Shown here one piece after another: positions 11,546 through 23,560 of a DNA stretch of 64,000 nt. How positions within the stretch are numbered: the first letter of the stretch is position 1; every line of letters begins with the position of its first letter. The stretch is from Rhizopus arrhizus. Its lineage: Eukaryota > Mucoromycota > Mucoromycetes > Mucorales > Rhizopodaceae. The translations under genes and the position numbers were made by a program. Below the pieces are notes generated by a model. That model ran no database searches. It was given only the letters and a program-made list of their open reading frames with translations, and was not told the origin of the DNA. Where the stretch lies: the NCBI GenBank assembly GCA_024220505.1, contig JAKZZE010000002.1, positions 2,454,289 through 2,518,288 of the forward strand. The letters run 5' to 3'.

Positions 11546-12451
11546 CATAGTTATTTTCTATATGATATCAGTTGTATTAAAATAAATAACGATACACAAA
11601 AGATTAAACTATGATTGAACAATTCCACACTTTTCCAAATTTAGAACAATAAGATCAATATCTGTCATCCTAGAGAGTCTAATCAATTGTCAACCCCAAA
11701 AGTAATTAGATCAAAGTTAATTGACTGGTTATTATTTCTATTGTTCAACTTCAGATGCATATATTAGAACATCGACAAGCTTTAGCTTAATCATTGGTTC
11801 TTCAGCACGACATCGTGACCGAGTATATATCTTTTATATCTACGCTCACAAAGAATATAAATAGATGCCAACTTTTTATCCATAAAGTGAGGCCTTTTCG
11901 CAATATAAAGAAATCTGCAATAAAGAAGGATTTTAATTTTATATTGCTGCTATTGTTTTTTTGTTTAATTTTTTATTTAATCTTGCGATTAAAACATCTG
12001 TTACCCACAAAATGATCAATCTTGCGCAATCCTGTAACCAATTGGAACGATCATTTGCAGTGGGCGAACCTAGTTGATTTTATCGTCTAAGATTATCAGT
12101 CACATGTCAAAATGTCAAGACCTTCCTAGAGGAAACCCAACCAACCAGCGGGATGTCAAATCAGCCAATAGAAGTTGAATATAACCTTCCGTTCAGACAC
12201 CGACCGAACAAGCGAAAGTTCAAACCAACAATACCAAATCGGGAAAGGAAAAAGGCACGTCTGTATCAACTGTACCTTAGGCATAAGCAAAGAATGCAAA
12301 AATTAAAGAATGAACTATATCCCTTAGACAATATTTGAATATCCATGTGTATAAATAGCATTCACACTTTCATTAAATAAAGAATCATCTTTTAATCATT
12401 TTATTATTTTTGTGATTAAGTCAAAGTCTTGAAGAACTAGTTGACTTACCT
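11546..12451. other. LTR-like fragments and a stray CACTA right end
   Basis: Two promoter-plus-polyadenylation pairs of LTR type are visible: TATAAATAGATGCC near 11857 with AATAAAG near 11920, and TATAAATAGC near 12350 with AATAAAG near 12377. Their LTR borders cannot be fixed. The last 60 bases of a CACTA element (AATCTTGCGCAATCC ... ATTTGCAGTG) end at 12062 without a matching left end in the window, so this is a relic. A 61-codon basic open frame at 12153-12338 lies between the two LTR-like parts. It matches nothing I recognise and is probably not a gene. Confidence 0.45.
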
Positions 12452-12498
12452 CACTGCACATAATTGTTATTTACAAAGTATGATAGCCCTCAGATATA

Positions 12499-14144
12499 CA
12501 GTTGCCGTCAAAACTGGTCGCATGTTTTCATATTTTGCCTATACACGTTGCGGTCTACTTCATTTCTTAGTTTATAGCAATGTAGTATACACCATTCGAA
12601 AGAGCAAACTCTGGGTAACTCAGTGGTAGTACAAGTATTGCAGTAGATTCAGTGTATCGGTAATAACTGGCCCTCAAAGTCCGACGGTACATGCGACCAG
12701 TTTTGACGGCGTTTATAAGTAAACGTTTTGATATACTTTATTTAAAAAAACCAATACTTAGTCCAACGACCTTTTGCTTTAATAACTGCAGCACACCTTT
12801 TCGGCATACTTTCGATGTATTTTTGGCATTCCTCTTTAGAAATGGTATACCAGGTCTGACCTATACGCTCCCATAGCTCATGCGTACTACTTGGTGGTGC
12901 CTCATAGCTATGAAATAGTTTTCTCTTTAAATGTGCCCACATATGCTCTATAGGATTTAGGTCTGGGGACTGAGGAGGTCATTCCAATACTTCGAATGGC
13001 TGCTGGTCAATCCATTCTTTCACTACCTTCGATGTATGCTTCGGATCATTATCCTGCTGAAACACTATTTAGGAAGAATCCAAGCCATAACTTTCCATTG
13101 TCTTCAGTAAGTCATCTTTTAAGACCTCAAGATAGGCCTCGCTATTCATACGATGACCTACATCAACTATCCACCCAACGCCGTCCCATGTAATGCAGCT
13201 CCAGACCATAATATTGCCACCCCCATGCTTGACGGTTTGCTGTACATGTCGCGAGTTCAACTCCTCACTGGGTAGTTTCCATGTATAAGCCTTTCCGTCG
13301 GATGCAAAACGATTTATTTTGGTCTCATCTGAGAATATGACCCGTTTCCAGTCGTCCATAGTCCAATGTTGGTGCGATTTAGCCCATTGAAGGCGTTTAA
13401 TGATGTTTTGCGTTCGCAGCAATGGTTTTTGAGGCTTGACAAATGCTATAAAGCCAGCTTTTTTAAGGACGCGGCGTACGGTACTGTCACTTACAGACAT
13501 TCCAAATTCTTCTTTTAGAGCTTTTTGGATCTCTACAGCATTATTTTTTCTTCCCAAGGTGACTAATCTCCGGATGTAGCTTACCATGCGTTGACTAATT
13601 AGAGATGGACGACCACCTTCATCAACATTTCCACTCATCTTCAGAGATGAGCGGTACTTCTGAACAGTAGTACGACTAACACCAACTTGTTTTGCTATTT
13701 TGCTGTTTGACTTCTTGGATCTTAGCAATGAGGAAATGCTGTTTACTTTGTCGGTTGAAATTGCGCGCATGTCGAATCTGCAATGGTGCAATTTCTTAAT
13801 GGGGTGTCGCAATGTAGCAAAAAAACACTTACATGTAAACAATATTATTATAATAGAAGAAAGAGAAGAAAAAAATATAAAAAATTTACAATTAAGTCAC
13901 ATTTTTGTGACTATATTATGTCACTTATAAACGCCGTCAAAACTGGTCGCATGTGCCGTCGGACTTTGAGGGCCAGTTATTACCGATACACTGGCTCTAC
14001 TGCAATACTTGTACTACCACTGAGTTACCCAGAGTTTGCTCTTTCGAATGGTGTATACTACATTGCTATAAACTAAGAAATGAAGTAGACCGCAACGTGT
14101 ATAGGCAAAACATGAAAACATGCGACCAGTTTTGACGGCAACTG
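12499..14144 (-). mobile_element. Tc-1a: Tc1/mariner element, 1,646 bp
   Basis: The element is bounded by TA on both sides (12497-12498, 14145-14146), the classic Tc1 target duplication. Terminal inverted repeats of about 222 bp (12499-12720 and about 13923-14144) match almost throughout. Each repeat starts with CAGTTGCCGTCAAAACTGG and ends at its inner edge with the same motif inverted (CCAGTTTTGACGGCG). A second copy is Tc-1b at 31681. It is inserted about 45 bp inside the left end of CACTA-1, so it is younger than CACTA-1. Confidence 0.93.
12742..13770 (-). pseudogene. Tc-1a transposase, broken
   Basis: Tc1-type DD34E transposase of 343 codons from the likely ATG at 13770. The 343-aa length equals the intact Tc-2 protein. 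It has a paired-type helix-turn-helix N-terminus (SKIAKQVGVSRTTVQKY), GRPR-like GGRPSLI, the first catalytic Asp in IFSDETK, the second in QQDNDPKHTS and the Glu in DLNPIEHMW. Two in-frame stops break it: TAA at 13069-13071 just before QQDND, and TGA at 12979-12981 where the family has Trp (WPPQSPDLNP). Both are explained by single G:C to A:T changes. The same two stops occur in Tc-1b, so the protein was already dead before the copies separated. Confidence 0.9.
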
Positions 14145-15354
14145 TACCTCAGTTAATCGGGATTTATCATATTTAATGCAGCGTTATTGCAGTATGCCAA
14201 GTTGAACCTGTTTACGTTGAATGTTAACTATTTCAGTGCGATAACCAAGTATCACTGTTTGGCAACGCGCCGCTTCATTGTTCTTTTAACGACGAAACAC
14301 AAGCATGATGCCTTTCTATTGGACCTTACATGCTTGCGTTTCTCTTTAATACCACTTCTTTATTGGCTTGTTGCCTTTTCCTAATGCTTCCTTATTCGTC
14401 TGTTGCTCTTTAGCAATGCTTCCTTATTGGCTTATTATGGCTATATTTAGCTTTGGATGATTTATATTGGGAAATAAAATAGGCTTAAAACACGGTATTA
14501 TTGGTCAAAAATGTTGTTTTATTCATTTATTTTTGGGCTTTATTGCCATATTGATTATATATTATTGGTTCATTACAGTATTACAAAAGGGTAGGGGAAG
14601 GAGGGAAAGCGAGCAGGGGATCCATGGAAACGATCAAATAAAAAAAATCAAACTGTAGATGCAAAAAAAAGGAAAATACGCTTACCTTGACCATAGAAGC
14701 AGCAAACAAAAGAGCGTAGTAAATAAAGCCCATAAAGAAAAGCGCGCCAGTAGTAAAAAAAAATCCAAAGCTATAAGAGGTTATAGACATCATGGAACAA
14801 CAGAAGCCAAAGCATCTAAAGTTGTATAAAATAAAACATTAATAAAAGTAAACCATGATGTACTTGATTTATTTACCTTAAAGCTCCTTTACTAACAAAA
14901 CAGGATGCCAAGACATCCATAAAGCTTCAGCTACGAACTAAAGGAAGTTAATTTTACTTTTAATAAAGATTACTGAAAGATATGAATGTATTTACCTTTT
15001 GAGCAGATATGCAAAGAACCAAAGGAACTACAGCAGCCATGGATACATGTATGAATGTCTACTACAGCATGCTAGAACTAAAGTTTTCTTTTTTTCTTTT
15101 TCTTTTTCTTTTTCTTTTTCTTTTTTTTTTCTTTTTTTTACTTACCTTGCGATAACCGGAGCGATGTTGAAAAAGGAAATTGCTGAACAGAAAGAAAAAA
15201 AAAGGAACAAAATTTCGAAAAGGAAATCTTTTTATATATATTTTTTTTTGCTATACTAAGACTGAGTTACATTGTCAACTCGATGATATTTAAGAAAGAT
15301 TCAATTTTGATGCCAAGCTCACTTATCTTTATTTCAAATTACTCTTATAACAAT

Positions 15355-16749
15355 ATGTCTGATCGTGGTATTCAATTCAACCCTGCTCCTGCCAATGCTC
15401 GTGGCTCTAACTCTGTTGGGCAACCAATCGCTGTTCCTTCTCGTGCTGTTGTTCCTGAGCTTGCTTCAAGCGATGCCATTCCAGATAGCTTTGCCTATCC
15501 TAGGCCTGGTTTTCCTCCCATGGCCCATGTTCAGAAGCGAATGCGCCAAGCTGAAGACATGGAGACTGATGAAGTATCTCTTTCTTTTTCCATTTATATG
15601 GAGCTAAGAAAAGAAAATGATGGTTTGAAAGAGATGCTTCGAAAAGAGCAAGAGGAAAAGCAGGCCTTGCAAGTAGCATACAGCAAGCTCAAAGAAGCAT
15701 ACGATGAGCTTGAAGCAGAATCAGGCAAAGGCGCAAAGCCGATTGCTACTGCTGTCAAAGTAAGAACATTAAAATTCAATTTTAAACAAATATACTAATC
15801 GCTTTTCTCTGAAATATAGGGTGCTGTGAGAAATCACTACAACAACCTGCCGCCATCATCTCAATATGTTCTTGAAAAGCCTCTGAAGTCTGCTGAAAAT
15901 CAAAGAGTATTTAAATTGCTGCAGGATTATGTGAATAGCCATTATTCATATAAAAATACCAACAACCGCGACTTGCGCAAGTACCTCGAGCGCCAATATT
16001 ATACAAAGAAGGCGGGAATATCCACGGATGAAGAGGAAGATCCAGTTGAAGAATTTATAAGAAAACGAAAAGCAGCAAAAGTCACTCGTAGAAGTGCTGT
16101 AAGTGCTACATAAAGTATTGTACTTGCATAACTAACTTTGCTTTTTTAGAAAACAAGAGCTCGTAAGGCTATATACGAGCAGTACAAGTATCAAGGTGTT
16201 TATAACAACTATCCCAACTGTGAGTACTTGCTTCAACAGCAATACATGTCTGAAGAAGAAGACATGTACAACAATGATACAATCGACAAGGTGGAGGAAA
16301 CTCTTCTGGAGCAAAATCCAGATAGAATAACTCCTTTTACTGAAAAGGAACGTATGTCTGTCTTGTGCAAGAAAACAGTTGATTATTTTGAAGTTCGCGT
16401 ACCAAAGTACAGATCACCTGCTGTAAGTTTAATTAATATCTTTTTAAGCGCAATCAACTAATTATCCAATATTCAGTGTACCGAATTTTTTAAGCTGTTG
16501 GATGATCAGATAGCAAGTGACAAGGCAAAGAGGCAAAGAACTGGAAATAGCAGCATCCAATTTCTTCCTCGTATACAAAGAAAATGCTCGTTGCCTGTTC
16601 CTGACTTCATCAAAAAAGAAAATATAACTGAAGAGAGTATCGCTTGGGCTTTTGGTGGTGAAATAGAGTTGGATGAAATCAACTTGCTGTTTTTTAAAAA
16701 AAAAACTTGTGAAATAAATAAAACAAAAAAAAATGAAAGCGGTGTTTAG
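15355..16749 (+). CDS. CACTA-1 accessory protein, 4 exons, 409 aa
   Basis: Exons are 15355-15759, 15820-16098, 16150-16422 and 16477-16749. Every intron is phase 0, starts GTAAG and ends TAG or CAG, and the joined frame is open to TAG. The protein has a Pro/Ser-rich N-terminus and a charged coiled-coil stretch (MELRKENDGLKEMLRKEQEE) near residues 80-125. After that come a conserved-looking region (NHYNNLPPSSQYVLEKP), an acidic patch (STDEEEDPVEEF) beside a basic one (RKRKAAKVTRR), and a C-terminal part with SIAWAFGG. Intron positions, exon order and several anchors (SEEE in exon 3, EF and AWAF in exon 4) match the CACTA-3 gene, so I call them homologous. I do not recognise the family. Its place beside a Tnp2 gene in CACTA-3 suggests a DNA-binding helper comparable in role to plant TnpA, which is inference. 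The copy is intact although its element has lost the transposase. Confidence 0.75.
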
Positions 16750-18772
16750 ATCTTTAAATTTTTTTTTTTTTTTTTTTTTTACCTTTGTTTCATTCTAGAT
16801 TTGGTTACAGATAAAATCAGTTTGCCGTTTGTATTGTGGTTTTTGAATCTTATTTTAGATTTCTGTTTGATGCTTTCCACCTTCGTCATATTTGGTCCAC
16901 TTTTATTTTTTTTTAATGAAAAAATTTCTAAAGTACTTTTTTTTTAAAGCCCAAATTTAAAACACTCGTTTTTTTTATTCAAGTTTAAACAATACATTGA
17001 ATGGAGATTCCTTTTGTAATGTCAATGCTGGGAATGTATTTTTTTTTTTTTTTTTTTTACAATTTCACCATTGCAACTTTTTTTTTTTTCGAAAGTACTA
17101 AGTAACAATATACTTTTTCTTTTGTTTTTTAACCTTTTCATAGAAATCTCAAGACGTGTAGCATAATAGACATTCATTCCGTTGCCGCCTTTTTTTTCTT
17201 TACTCTCAAAAAATAAAATTGATTATCAAAAATACTCTGTCTTTTTTATGCCGTGATCTTACTATTTAAAACATATCTTTTTCAGCTTTAAAACAAGTTT
17301 AACTTCTTTAGAGCCAAAAGAATCCTTCTTTTTTTTATATATTTTATTCAATCTTTTAAATTTTCTACTATATTCACATTCTTTTTTTTTTTGTTCTAAT
17401 TTATAAACACATACTTTTATACTTATCCTTATAGCGATATTATGTACTTATATAAGAGTTTCATCCCTCTTATTCATATGTGCCTCTTTACTCTTTCTTT
17501 TTTTTTTTTTCTTTTGTTCATTAGCAACCAAAATAAATCTCCTTTTGTATTAAACAAAGTTTTTTTTTTTGTAAAATACGACATGAGAGCCGAAGAATGC
17601 TTGAAAAGAAAACGCCACGACTCAATCACTTGGATTTCCGAGCTTGTAGGCCAATAGAACTGTGTTTTCGATCTTTGTTGAAGTTAAAAAATATTGCACT
17701 GAAGTTGAAAAAGCATAGTCTTCCCAATTTGTAATCTTGTATGGCATCATGTAGCACAACAGAAAATTATTTATTTTTTTAAAAAATACAATGTCTTTTT
17801 ATTCAACAAACATATTATATATATTTGATTATTTTTATAGATTTACAATCTATTTTTTTCAAGCTTTCTTCTGATATAAAAATCAGCTTTCTAACATTTA
17901 AATCCGAGTTCTCACTCATTTAATAGAATTACCACTATCAAAAAAGATCAACTTTATCAACTTGGATAACGGTGATTGGGTGCAGTGAAAATATTCCTTT
18001 CCATTTGCGTTTACTAATATTCACCATAGTATCAAAACTGTGAATTACGCGGTAGTTTAGACTAAGAAAGTGAAGGACTTGCGGGTAGCAAAGAAGTAAG
18101 AAAAGTAGTTAACCAAAGAAACCGGTAAGTGTTCGTTTGTTAGATTTTAAGAATACCAAAGAAAACAGCACTTCACCAGAGAAAATAACCCTGTCTATCC
18201 AGACAGAAAACCAAAGACAAAAAATTAGGCCTTCAAAAAAAAGGTGTCGTTTATTGATTCGCATAAGTTATTCTTTTATACATAATTGAAAATAAACTAA
18301 ATTAACAAATGATATCAAACATAACACAATTGAAGGAAATGATGTAAATGGGAATGAGTGAATGTAAACTAAACTTGTGGCATAAGGAGAGTTAGAACAA
18401 TATAAACTATTTTAGCGTCTAACATGTCAGGGAATACTAGAATAAAAATGGTAAATCAAAGGAAAGAAAATTTAAGCTTTTGAGCAATGATCAATACTGT
18501 TGAAGCTCCGCCGAGACAACACCGAAATCAAACCCAGATTTCTTACACCCGTCATCGACTCGCTACCGACCCCCCAGGTCACCAACAGACATCTTTCATT
18601 TTCTCGAATTTCTTTCACATTGACTTTACTCATTCCATTCGGCCATGACCAAGTTAAGCTAGACCCAAAAAGAAGACGACCCAAAGCTTCACCTCTTTAA
18701 GGCGAGTATTACTGCACCAAAAAGGAACTAGTTTAGTTATCCAGAACTTCTTTAAAAAGAACTAAAACTTTT
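16750..18772. other. AT-rich, T-run-rich stretch, no gene seen
   Basis: Contains many T-runs of 8-22 bases and no convincing frame. On the minus strand TATAAAAGAATAAC (near 18280) and AATAAACG (near 18252) could be the promoter and polyadenylation signals of an LTR fragment. A 27-codon basic frame tail at 17577-17657 is not defensible as a gene. Confidence 0.4.
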
Positions 18773-19109
18773 CACTGCAAATAATTGTTCCAATTAGGTA
18801 ACAAATCGTTTACCAATCTTGCGAAAAAATTGACATTCGTGTACAATCAGGTAAGAGATTTATACACGCACAGCCTCCTGTCTCTGCCACAAATCGTGTA
18901 AGTTTTTGTCCGTCCTTTGGTTATGTGATGGTGCAAGATTTGTGGCCAACACAGGGGACTGTTGGGAAACTTTTTCGTTAACTGATCTCGGAAAATGGGT
19001 CTTTCATCAGTTACGTTGTGGCTCTTGTTTATTATCAATTTGATATCTAATGGTGCTTGGCAACCAATCACGCTTTGTAAAACACTACTTTATTTGTCTT
19101 TTTGCTCTT

Positions 19110-19232
19110 TTATAAACCACTCATATTGCCTTATATACTTCTTTATTGACCACTCATATTGCCTTATATACTTCTTTATGAACCACTTATATTGCTTTAT
19201 ATACTTCTTTATTAACCATTCATATTGCAATA
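19110..19232 (+). repeat. 33-bp subterminal tandem repeats of CACTA-2
   Basis: About 3.7 copies of a 33-bp unit containing CACTCATATTGCCTTATATA and CTTCTTTAT. Because 33 is divisible by 3 the array reads as a repeated 11-residue peptide, but the frame has no context as a gene. Subterminal repeats are the known transposase or helper binding sites in plant CACTA elements; that role here is inference. Confidence 0.8.
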
Positions 19233-20409
19233 AATATTGCTTTATATACACAAAAAATAGGGATTTGGTTTATAAAAAATAGCTTTTTTTTTTATTTAAA
19301 TAAAATAATAATAACAATACATAGTATTTTCTTTGCTTGTAGCGTTTTAAAAGTGTACTTGACTTACCTAATGTCACCAGAATAGCAGCATCTAATCTAA
19401 AATTACATCAATTAACCTCGTGGAACTCAAAAATTTCTCAAAAAACAAGAAAAAAAAGCCAAGCTCAAGGATTCAGAGACACAAGGATTCAAGGATTCAA
19501 GGACTTGGGCAATCAAAGCAAAAGAAAAGACATCAGTACTTAAGAACCAAAGCAAAGGCAGAAAAGAGATAGAAAAGGCCAAAGCAAAGCAGCATTCATC
19601 TATAATAGTTATTAGCTATCGTGTATATATAATAAAAGTAATAGTACCTTTCTTCAGATAGACCATGGGAAGAAAACTAGCTAAGCGTATACAAACGACT
19701 AAAAAAGCATCAGACATCTATAATATTTATTAGCTATTGAGTATATGTAGCAAAAATAATAGCACCTTGCTTTAGATAGACCATAAAAAAAAAGAAAAGA
19801 AAAAAAGACACCAGCCAAGCTTATACCAACAAGTAAAAGAAGAAGCAATGATAATCCTGGGAAAAAGGCTTTATAAAGACCATTTAAACCATAAAGAAAG
19901 CATTCGATACGTCTTTACTAAAGTACAAATACCATTAGAGCAGGAATACAATTTATATAATATTAAGAACTTACCTTTTATAAAAAACAGAAGAAAAAAA
20001 AAGAAAAAAAAAAAAGAAAAGTGCTTTTTTTGTAGCCTTATTTTACCAATGTTACACTTATTCGCTGTCTATCTATATTAGAAAACAAAAACAATTGCTT
20101 TTCATGTAGTTTACATTTAATGGTATCCCAAAAGATAATTTATACATTGCTTGAACAAGTTTTATTACTTGTGTGCAATATGTTTAGGAGGAAAGTTGTT
20201 ATTTTATTCTATTTTTACTTGAAATAAAAAAAAAGATCGGTATCAACAAATTATAGCAGAAAAACAACTTCTTTTTTTTTCTCCCTTGTTTTGTTTCATG
20301 GAATACACTAGATGCCAAAGACACAAAAGATAAAACAGAAAACTCAAATATTGGTCATATGTAAGTTTATAAAAAAAAAAAAAGGTAATAACCAAGTCTA
20401 ATGTCGGTT

Positions 20410-20447
<38 letters not shown>

Positions 20448-20449
<2 letters not shown>

Positions 20450-20465
20450 TTAGAAATTCCTAATG
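20448..20465. promoter_or_regulatory. 18-bp palindrome beside T-run, CACTA-2 copy
   Basis: CATTAGAAATTCCTAATG, one base away from the perfect palindrome found in CACTA-3, directly after a T-run at about 20412-20446. See the CACTA-3 entry for interpretation. Confidence 0.6.
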
Positions 20466-21734
20466 GGACACATTCGGATGACGAACATGAACCTCATGAG
20501 CAAAGGTATTCTTTTTAACACGATAAAACTATAAGAATATCAAACTTATATTGTTGCTTGTTGTTGAAAAGCCCTTTTTGGTAAAGGAAGTTGACAATGT
20601 TAACATCTCTAATGGCTAATGGCTAATTGCAAATTACACCCATGTGTAAACATAAAGTAAGTAATGAACTAATATAAGCTTAAAAACATATATTCTCTTG
20701 TATTATTTGTCATAAAAAAATAATAAAGCAATCTATTTACTTGAAAAACAAAAAAATTGTGCTTGTATCTATTAATTATAATTGCCTTGTAACAAGATGT
20801 TAACAAAGCTTCTTTATTTTTTATTCTTTTTAGAATATACAAGTATTCTTTTGTTATAACGTAAAAGTATTTACATTTTTATAAAGTATATTTACTGTTA
20901 GATTATTGTTTTCATTTGAATAAGGAACTTTTTATTGCTATGCTCTTTTTTTTTTTTTTTTTTTTTCACTAGGTCTTTTTTTTTACTTTTAATTCTTCAG
21001 CTTCTTTTTTTTTTCCCAAACGCAACTACTTTGTTACGTTCTGTTACACGCTTCAAATGAACTAAGCTAATGATCACAGACTGCCTTCCTAATATGTATT
21101 CCTTTGATCAAAATAATCACAATGTGCTTTTGATTTCCGCATTTTGCCCTCAAAAATAAAAAAAAGAAAATATCGGTCTTTCAACGATAGAGAAGAACAG
21201 GCTTTCCAAAAAAAGACTATTTGAAAAAAAAAGACACTTTTTTAAAACATGAATAACTCTATGAATACTTACAACACAAAAAAAATAATAACATTGTTAA
21301 ATTTCTTTATTTTTTTCGCATCTAAATCTTTTTTCAAAGTTCGAAAATGATCAATACAGCAAGATTTAATTTTTTTCACGAAAAAAAATAACAGTTTGTT
21401 ACCCAAAAGAAGAGCAATCTTGCGCAATCCGGTACCTAAATGGAACGATTATTTGCAGTGTTTGCCACTGCAAATAATTGGAGATATTAAACGTAGTTTT
21501 TTAGCATAAATGAGCGCAACAACGCGAAGTTTAACGCAACTCCACGGAATTTTATTGCTCTTTTAAACGATTTTCGATGCAGTTCAGTAATCGTTAAATA
21601 ACTTTTACGCAAGCAAGAGGATGTCATTTAGTGTTCTTTTACCAAACCATTTTTTACGTTTCAATTAATACTAGTCAACGTTTGGGCAACGAATGATACG
21701 TTTTAAAACATTACTTTATATGTCTTTTTGTTCT

Positions 21735-21955
21735 TTTATCGACCGCTCATATTGCCTTATATACTTCTTCATCGAACACTCCTATTGCCTTATATACTTC
21801 TTTATTGACCACTCCTATTGCCTTATATACTTCTTTATTGACCACTCATATTGCCTTATATATTTCTTTATGAACCACTCATATTGCTTTATATACTTCT
21901 TTATGAACCACTTATATAGCTTATATACTTCTTTATTGACCATTCATATTGCAAT
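21735..21955 (+). repeat. 33-bp subterminal tandem repeats of CACTA-3
   Basis: About 6.5 copies of the unit with CACTCCTATTGCCTTATATA or its CACTCATATT variant, the longest array of this type in the window. Neighbouring elements carry 3-4 copies. The open frame across it is a by-product of the 33-bp period. Confidence 0.85.
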
Positions 21956-23150
21956 AAATATTGCTTTATATATACAAAAAAATAGGGATTTGGTTTATAA
22001 AAAATAGCTTTTTTTTTTATTTAAATAAAATAATAATAACAATACATAGTATTTCTTTGCTTGTAGCGTTTTAAAAGTGTACTTGACTTACCTAATGTCA
22101 CCAGAATAGCAGCATCTAATCTAAAAATACATCAACTAGTCTCGTGGAACTCAAAAAGTTCTCAAAAGAAAAAAAAAAAAAAAAAAAAAAAGCCAAGCTC
22201 AAGGATTCAGAGACACAAGGATTCAAGAATTCAAGGACTTGGGCACTCAAAGCAAAAGAAAAGACATCAGTACTTAAGAACCAAAGCGAAAATTAGGAAA
22301 GAAACAGAAAGAGGCCAAAGCAGAGCAGCATTCATCTATAACAATTATTAGCTATCGTGTATATGTAGTAAAAGTAATAGTACCTTTCTTTAGATAGACT
22401 ATGGGAAGAAAACTAGCTAAGCGTATACTCACAAGTAAAAAAAGCAGCAGACATCTATAATAATTATTAGCTATTGAGTATATATAATAAAAGTGATAGT
22501 ACCTTTCTTTAGATGGGCTAAGAGAAAAACCTTGCTAAGCTTTACCAACAAGTAAAAAAAAAAAAAAAAAAAAAAAAAAGGAAGCAGTACTCCTCTATAA
22601 TAATTATTAGTTATCAAGTATATAGTAAAAGTAATAGCACCTTGCTTTAGGTGGACCATGAGAAAAAAAAAAAGAAAAAGAAAAAAAGACAGCAGCCAAG
22701 CTTATACTAACAAGCAAAAGAAGAAGCAACTATAATCCTGGGAAAAAGACTTTATAAAGACCATTTGAAACATCAAGAAAGCAACTAATACGATTTTACT
22801 AAAGCTCAAGTACCATCAGAACAATAATAGAGTACATATAATATTAAGAACTTACCTTTTAGAAAGAATGTTTTGTTTAAAAAAAAAGAAAAAAAAAAAA
22901 GGAAAAAAAAAGTACTTTTTTTATAGCCTCATTTTACCAGTGTTACAGTTACCCACTATCGATTAAAAATAAGTCTTCTTTAATACTGTTTAACTATTGA
23001 AACATTCAGAGAGGCTATTCATAAACAGTTTAAACTTTCTCTTCTTCTTCTTTTTTTTTTTATTTAAATGTAATATCTTTAACTCCAAAGGCTTTTTTTT
23101 CTTCGCTTTTTTTGTAGAACAAACAAAAGTATCAGGTTGTTTTGTGCTCA

Positions 23151-23491
23151 TGTCATGTTTTGACATGTCAATAAGATACAGTCTTATCCTTCTGGACTAA
23201 ATCTTTACAAATGAGTTTGAATAAGAATAGAACCTGATAATTATCACTGCCCTAAACAGCCAAGTTTCACTTTCATCTCAACAGTTGATTATTAACATCA
23301 GTCTATAAAATTTTTCTTATACATGTCAAATCATATCGGTCGTAACTATTTTTGTCATCTAATCTCAGGTCTTGCTCAACTAATATAAATAGCCTTGAAA
23401 TCTTTCTTTAATAAAAGTATTCGACTTTAGAACTATTGTTCGGTCTCGTTAATTGTTCTTTATCTTATTTTTGAATACTTAAAACACTTCA
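23151..23491 (+). repeat. Solo LTR upstream of the CACTA-3 accessory gene (TSD GCTCA)
   Basis: 341 bp starting TGTCATGTTTTGACATG and ending AAAACACTTCA, with GCTCA on both sides (23146-23150, 23492-23496). CACTA-6 has the uninterrupted sequence at the same place (near 56065-56075), which acts as an empty site. The LTR contains AATATAAATAGCC (near 23380) and AATAAAAG (near 23411) and ends 69 bp before the accessory gene ATG, so it may serve as its promoter. It is similar in plan but not identical to the 424-bp solo LTR at 10542. Confidence 0.88.
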
Positions 23492-23560
23492 GCTCATCTT
23501 TAGTTTATTTTGTACTCTTGTTTTTTTTTTCTTCCTTTTTATATAATTTATCTTGAAAAA

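Larger units (their letters stand above)
12452..18772 (+). mobile_element. CACTA-1: diverged CACTA-like element, right part lost
   Basis: The left end CACTGCACATAATTGTT at 12452 resembles the CACTGCAAATAATTGTT ends elsewhere in the window. Behind it come degenerate subterminal repeats (14335-14445, built on CTTCTTTATTGGCTTGTTGC) and then a 4-exon accessory gene in the same place and orientation as in CACTA-3. No transposase gene follows. From 16750 the sequence is AT-rich with many T-runs. A weak possible right end (GGGTGCAGTG) lies at 17979-17988, but its flank does not match the left flank CCT, so the right border is unknown. The end given is simply the start of the next element. The Tc1 element Tc-1a sits at 12499-14144. 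Confidence 0.45.
18773..21460 (+). mobile_element. CACTA-2: non-autonomous CACTA element, 2,688 bp, TSD TTT
   Basis: Ends are CACTGCAAATAATTGTTCC on the left and GGAACGATTATTTGCAGTG on the right, inverted repeats of about 30 bp with a few mismatches. TTT flanks both sides (18770-18772, 21461-21463), the 3-bp duplication expected of CACTA transposons. It has no gene. The outer parts resemble CACTA-3, including 33-bp subterminal repeats, a T-run and a palindrome. The centre (about 20050-20220) is shared with CACTA-4 and CACTA-5 but not with CACTA-3. It needs transposase in trans. Confidence 0.9.

Noticed and set aside
12153..12338. Basic 61-codon open frame
   Set aside because: It lies between LTR-like promoter and polyadenylation signals, has no recognisable motif and no homologue in the window.
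17979..17988. GGGTGCAGTG as the right end of CACTA-1
   Set aside because: Only the last bases fit, and the following AAA does not match the left flank CCT.
20360..20520. GTAAGTTT ... T-run ... ACATTAG as an intron with a conserved exon in CACTA-2
   Set aside because: The block after it stays open for some 40 codons in other copies but ends quickly in CACTA-2, and no upstream coding exon is recognisable. The palindrome explanation is simpler.
21735..21955. Regular 33-bp repeats that might suggest a CRISPR array
   Set aside because: Units are contiguous with no spacers, the genome is eukaryotic, and the array has the same place in every CACTA element.
21693..22007. Open frames repeating an 11-residue peptide across the 33-bp arrays
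   Set aside because: The frame follows from a repeat period divisible by three. It has no start context, differs in length between copies and lies in a subterminal region.
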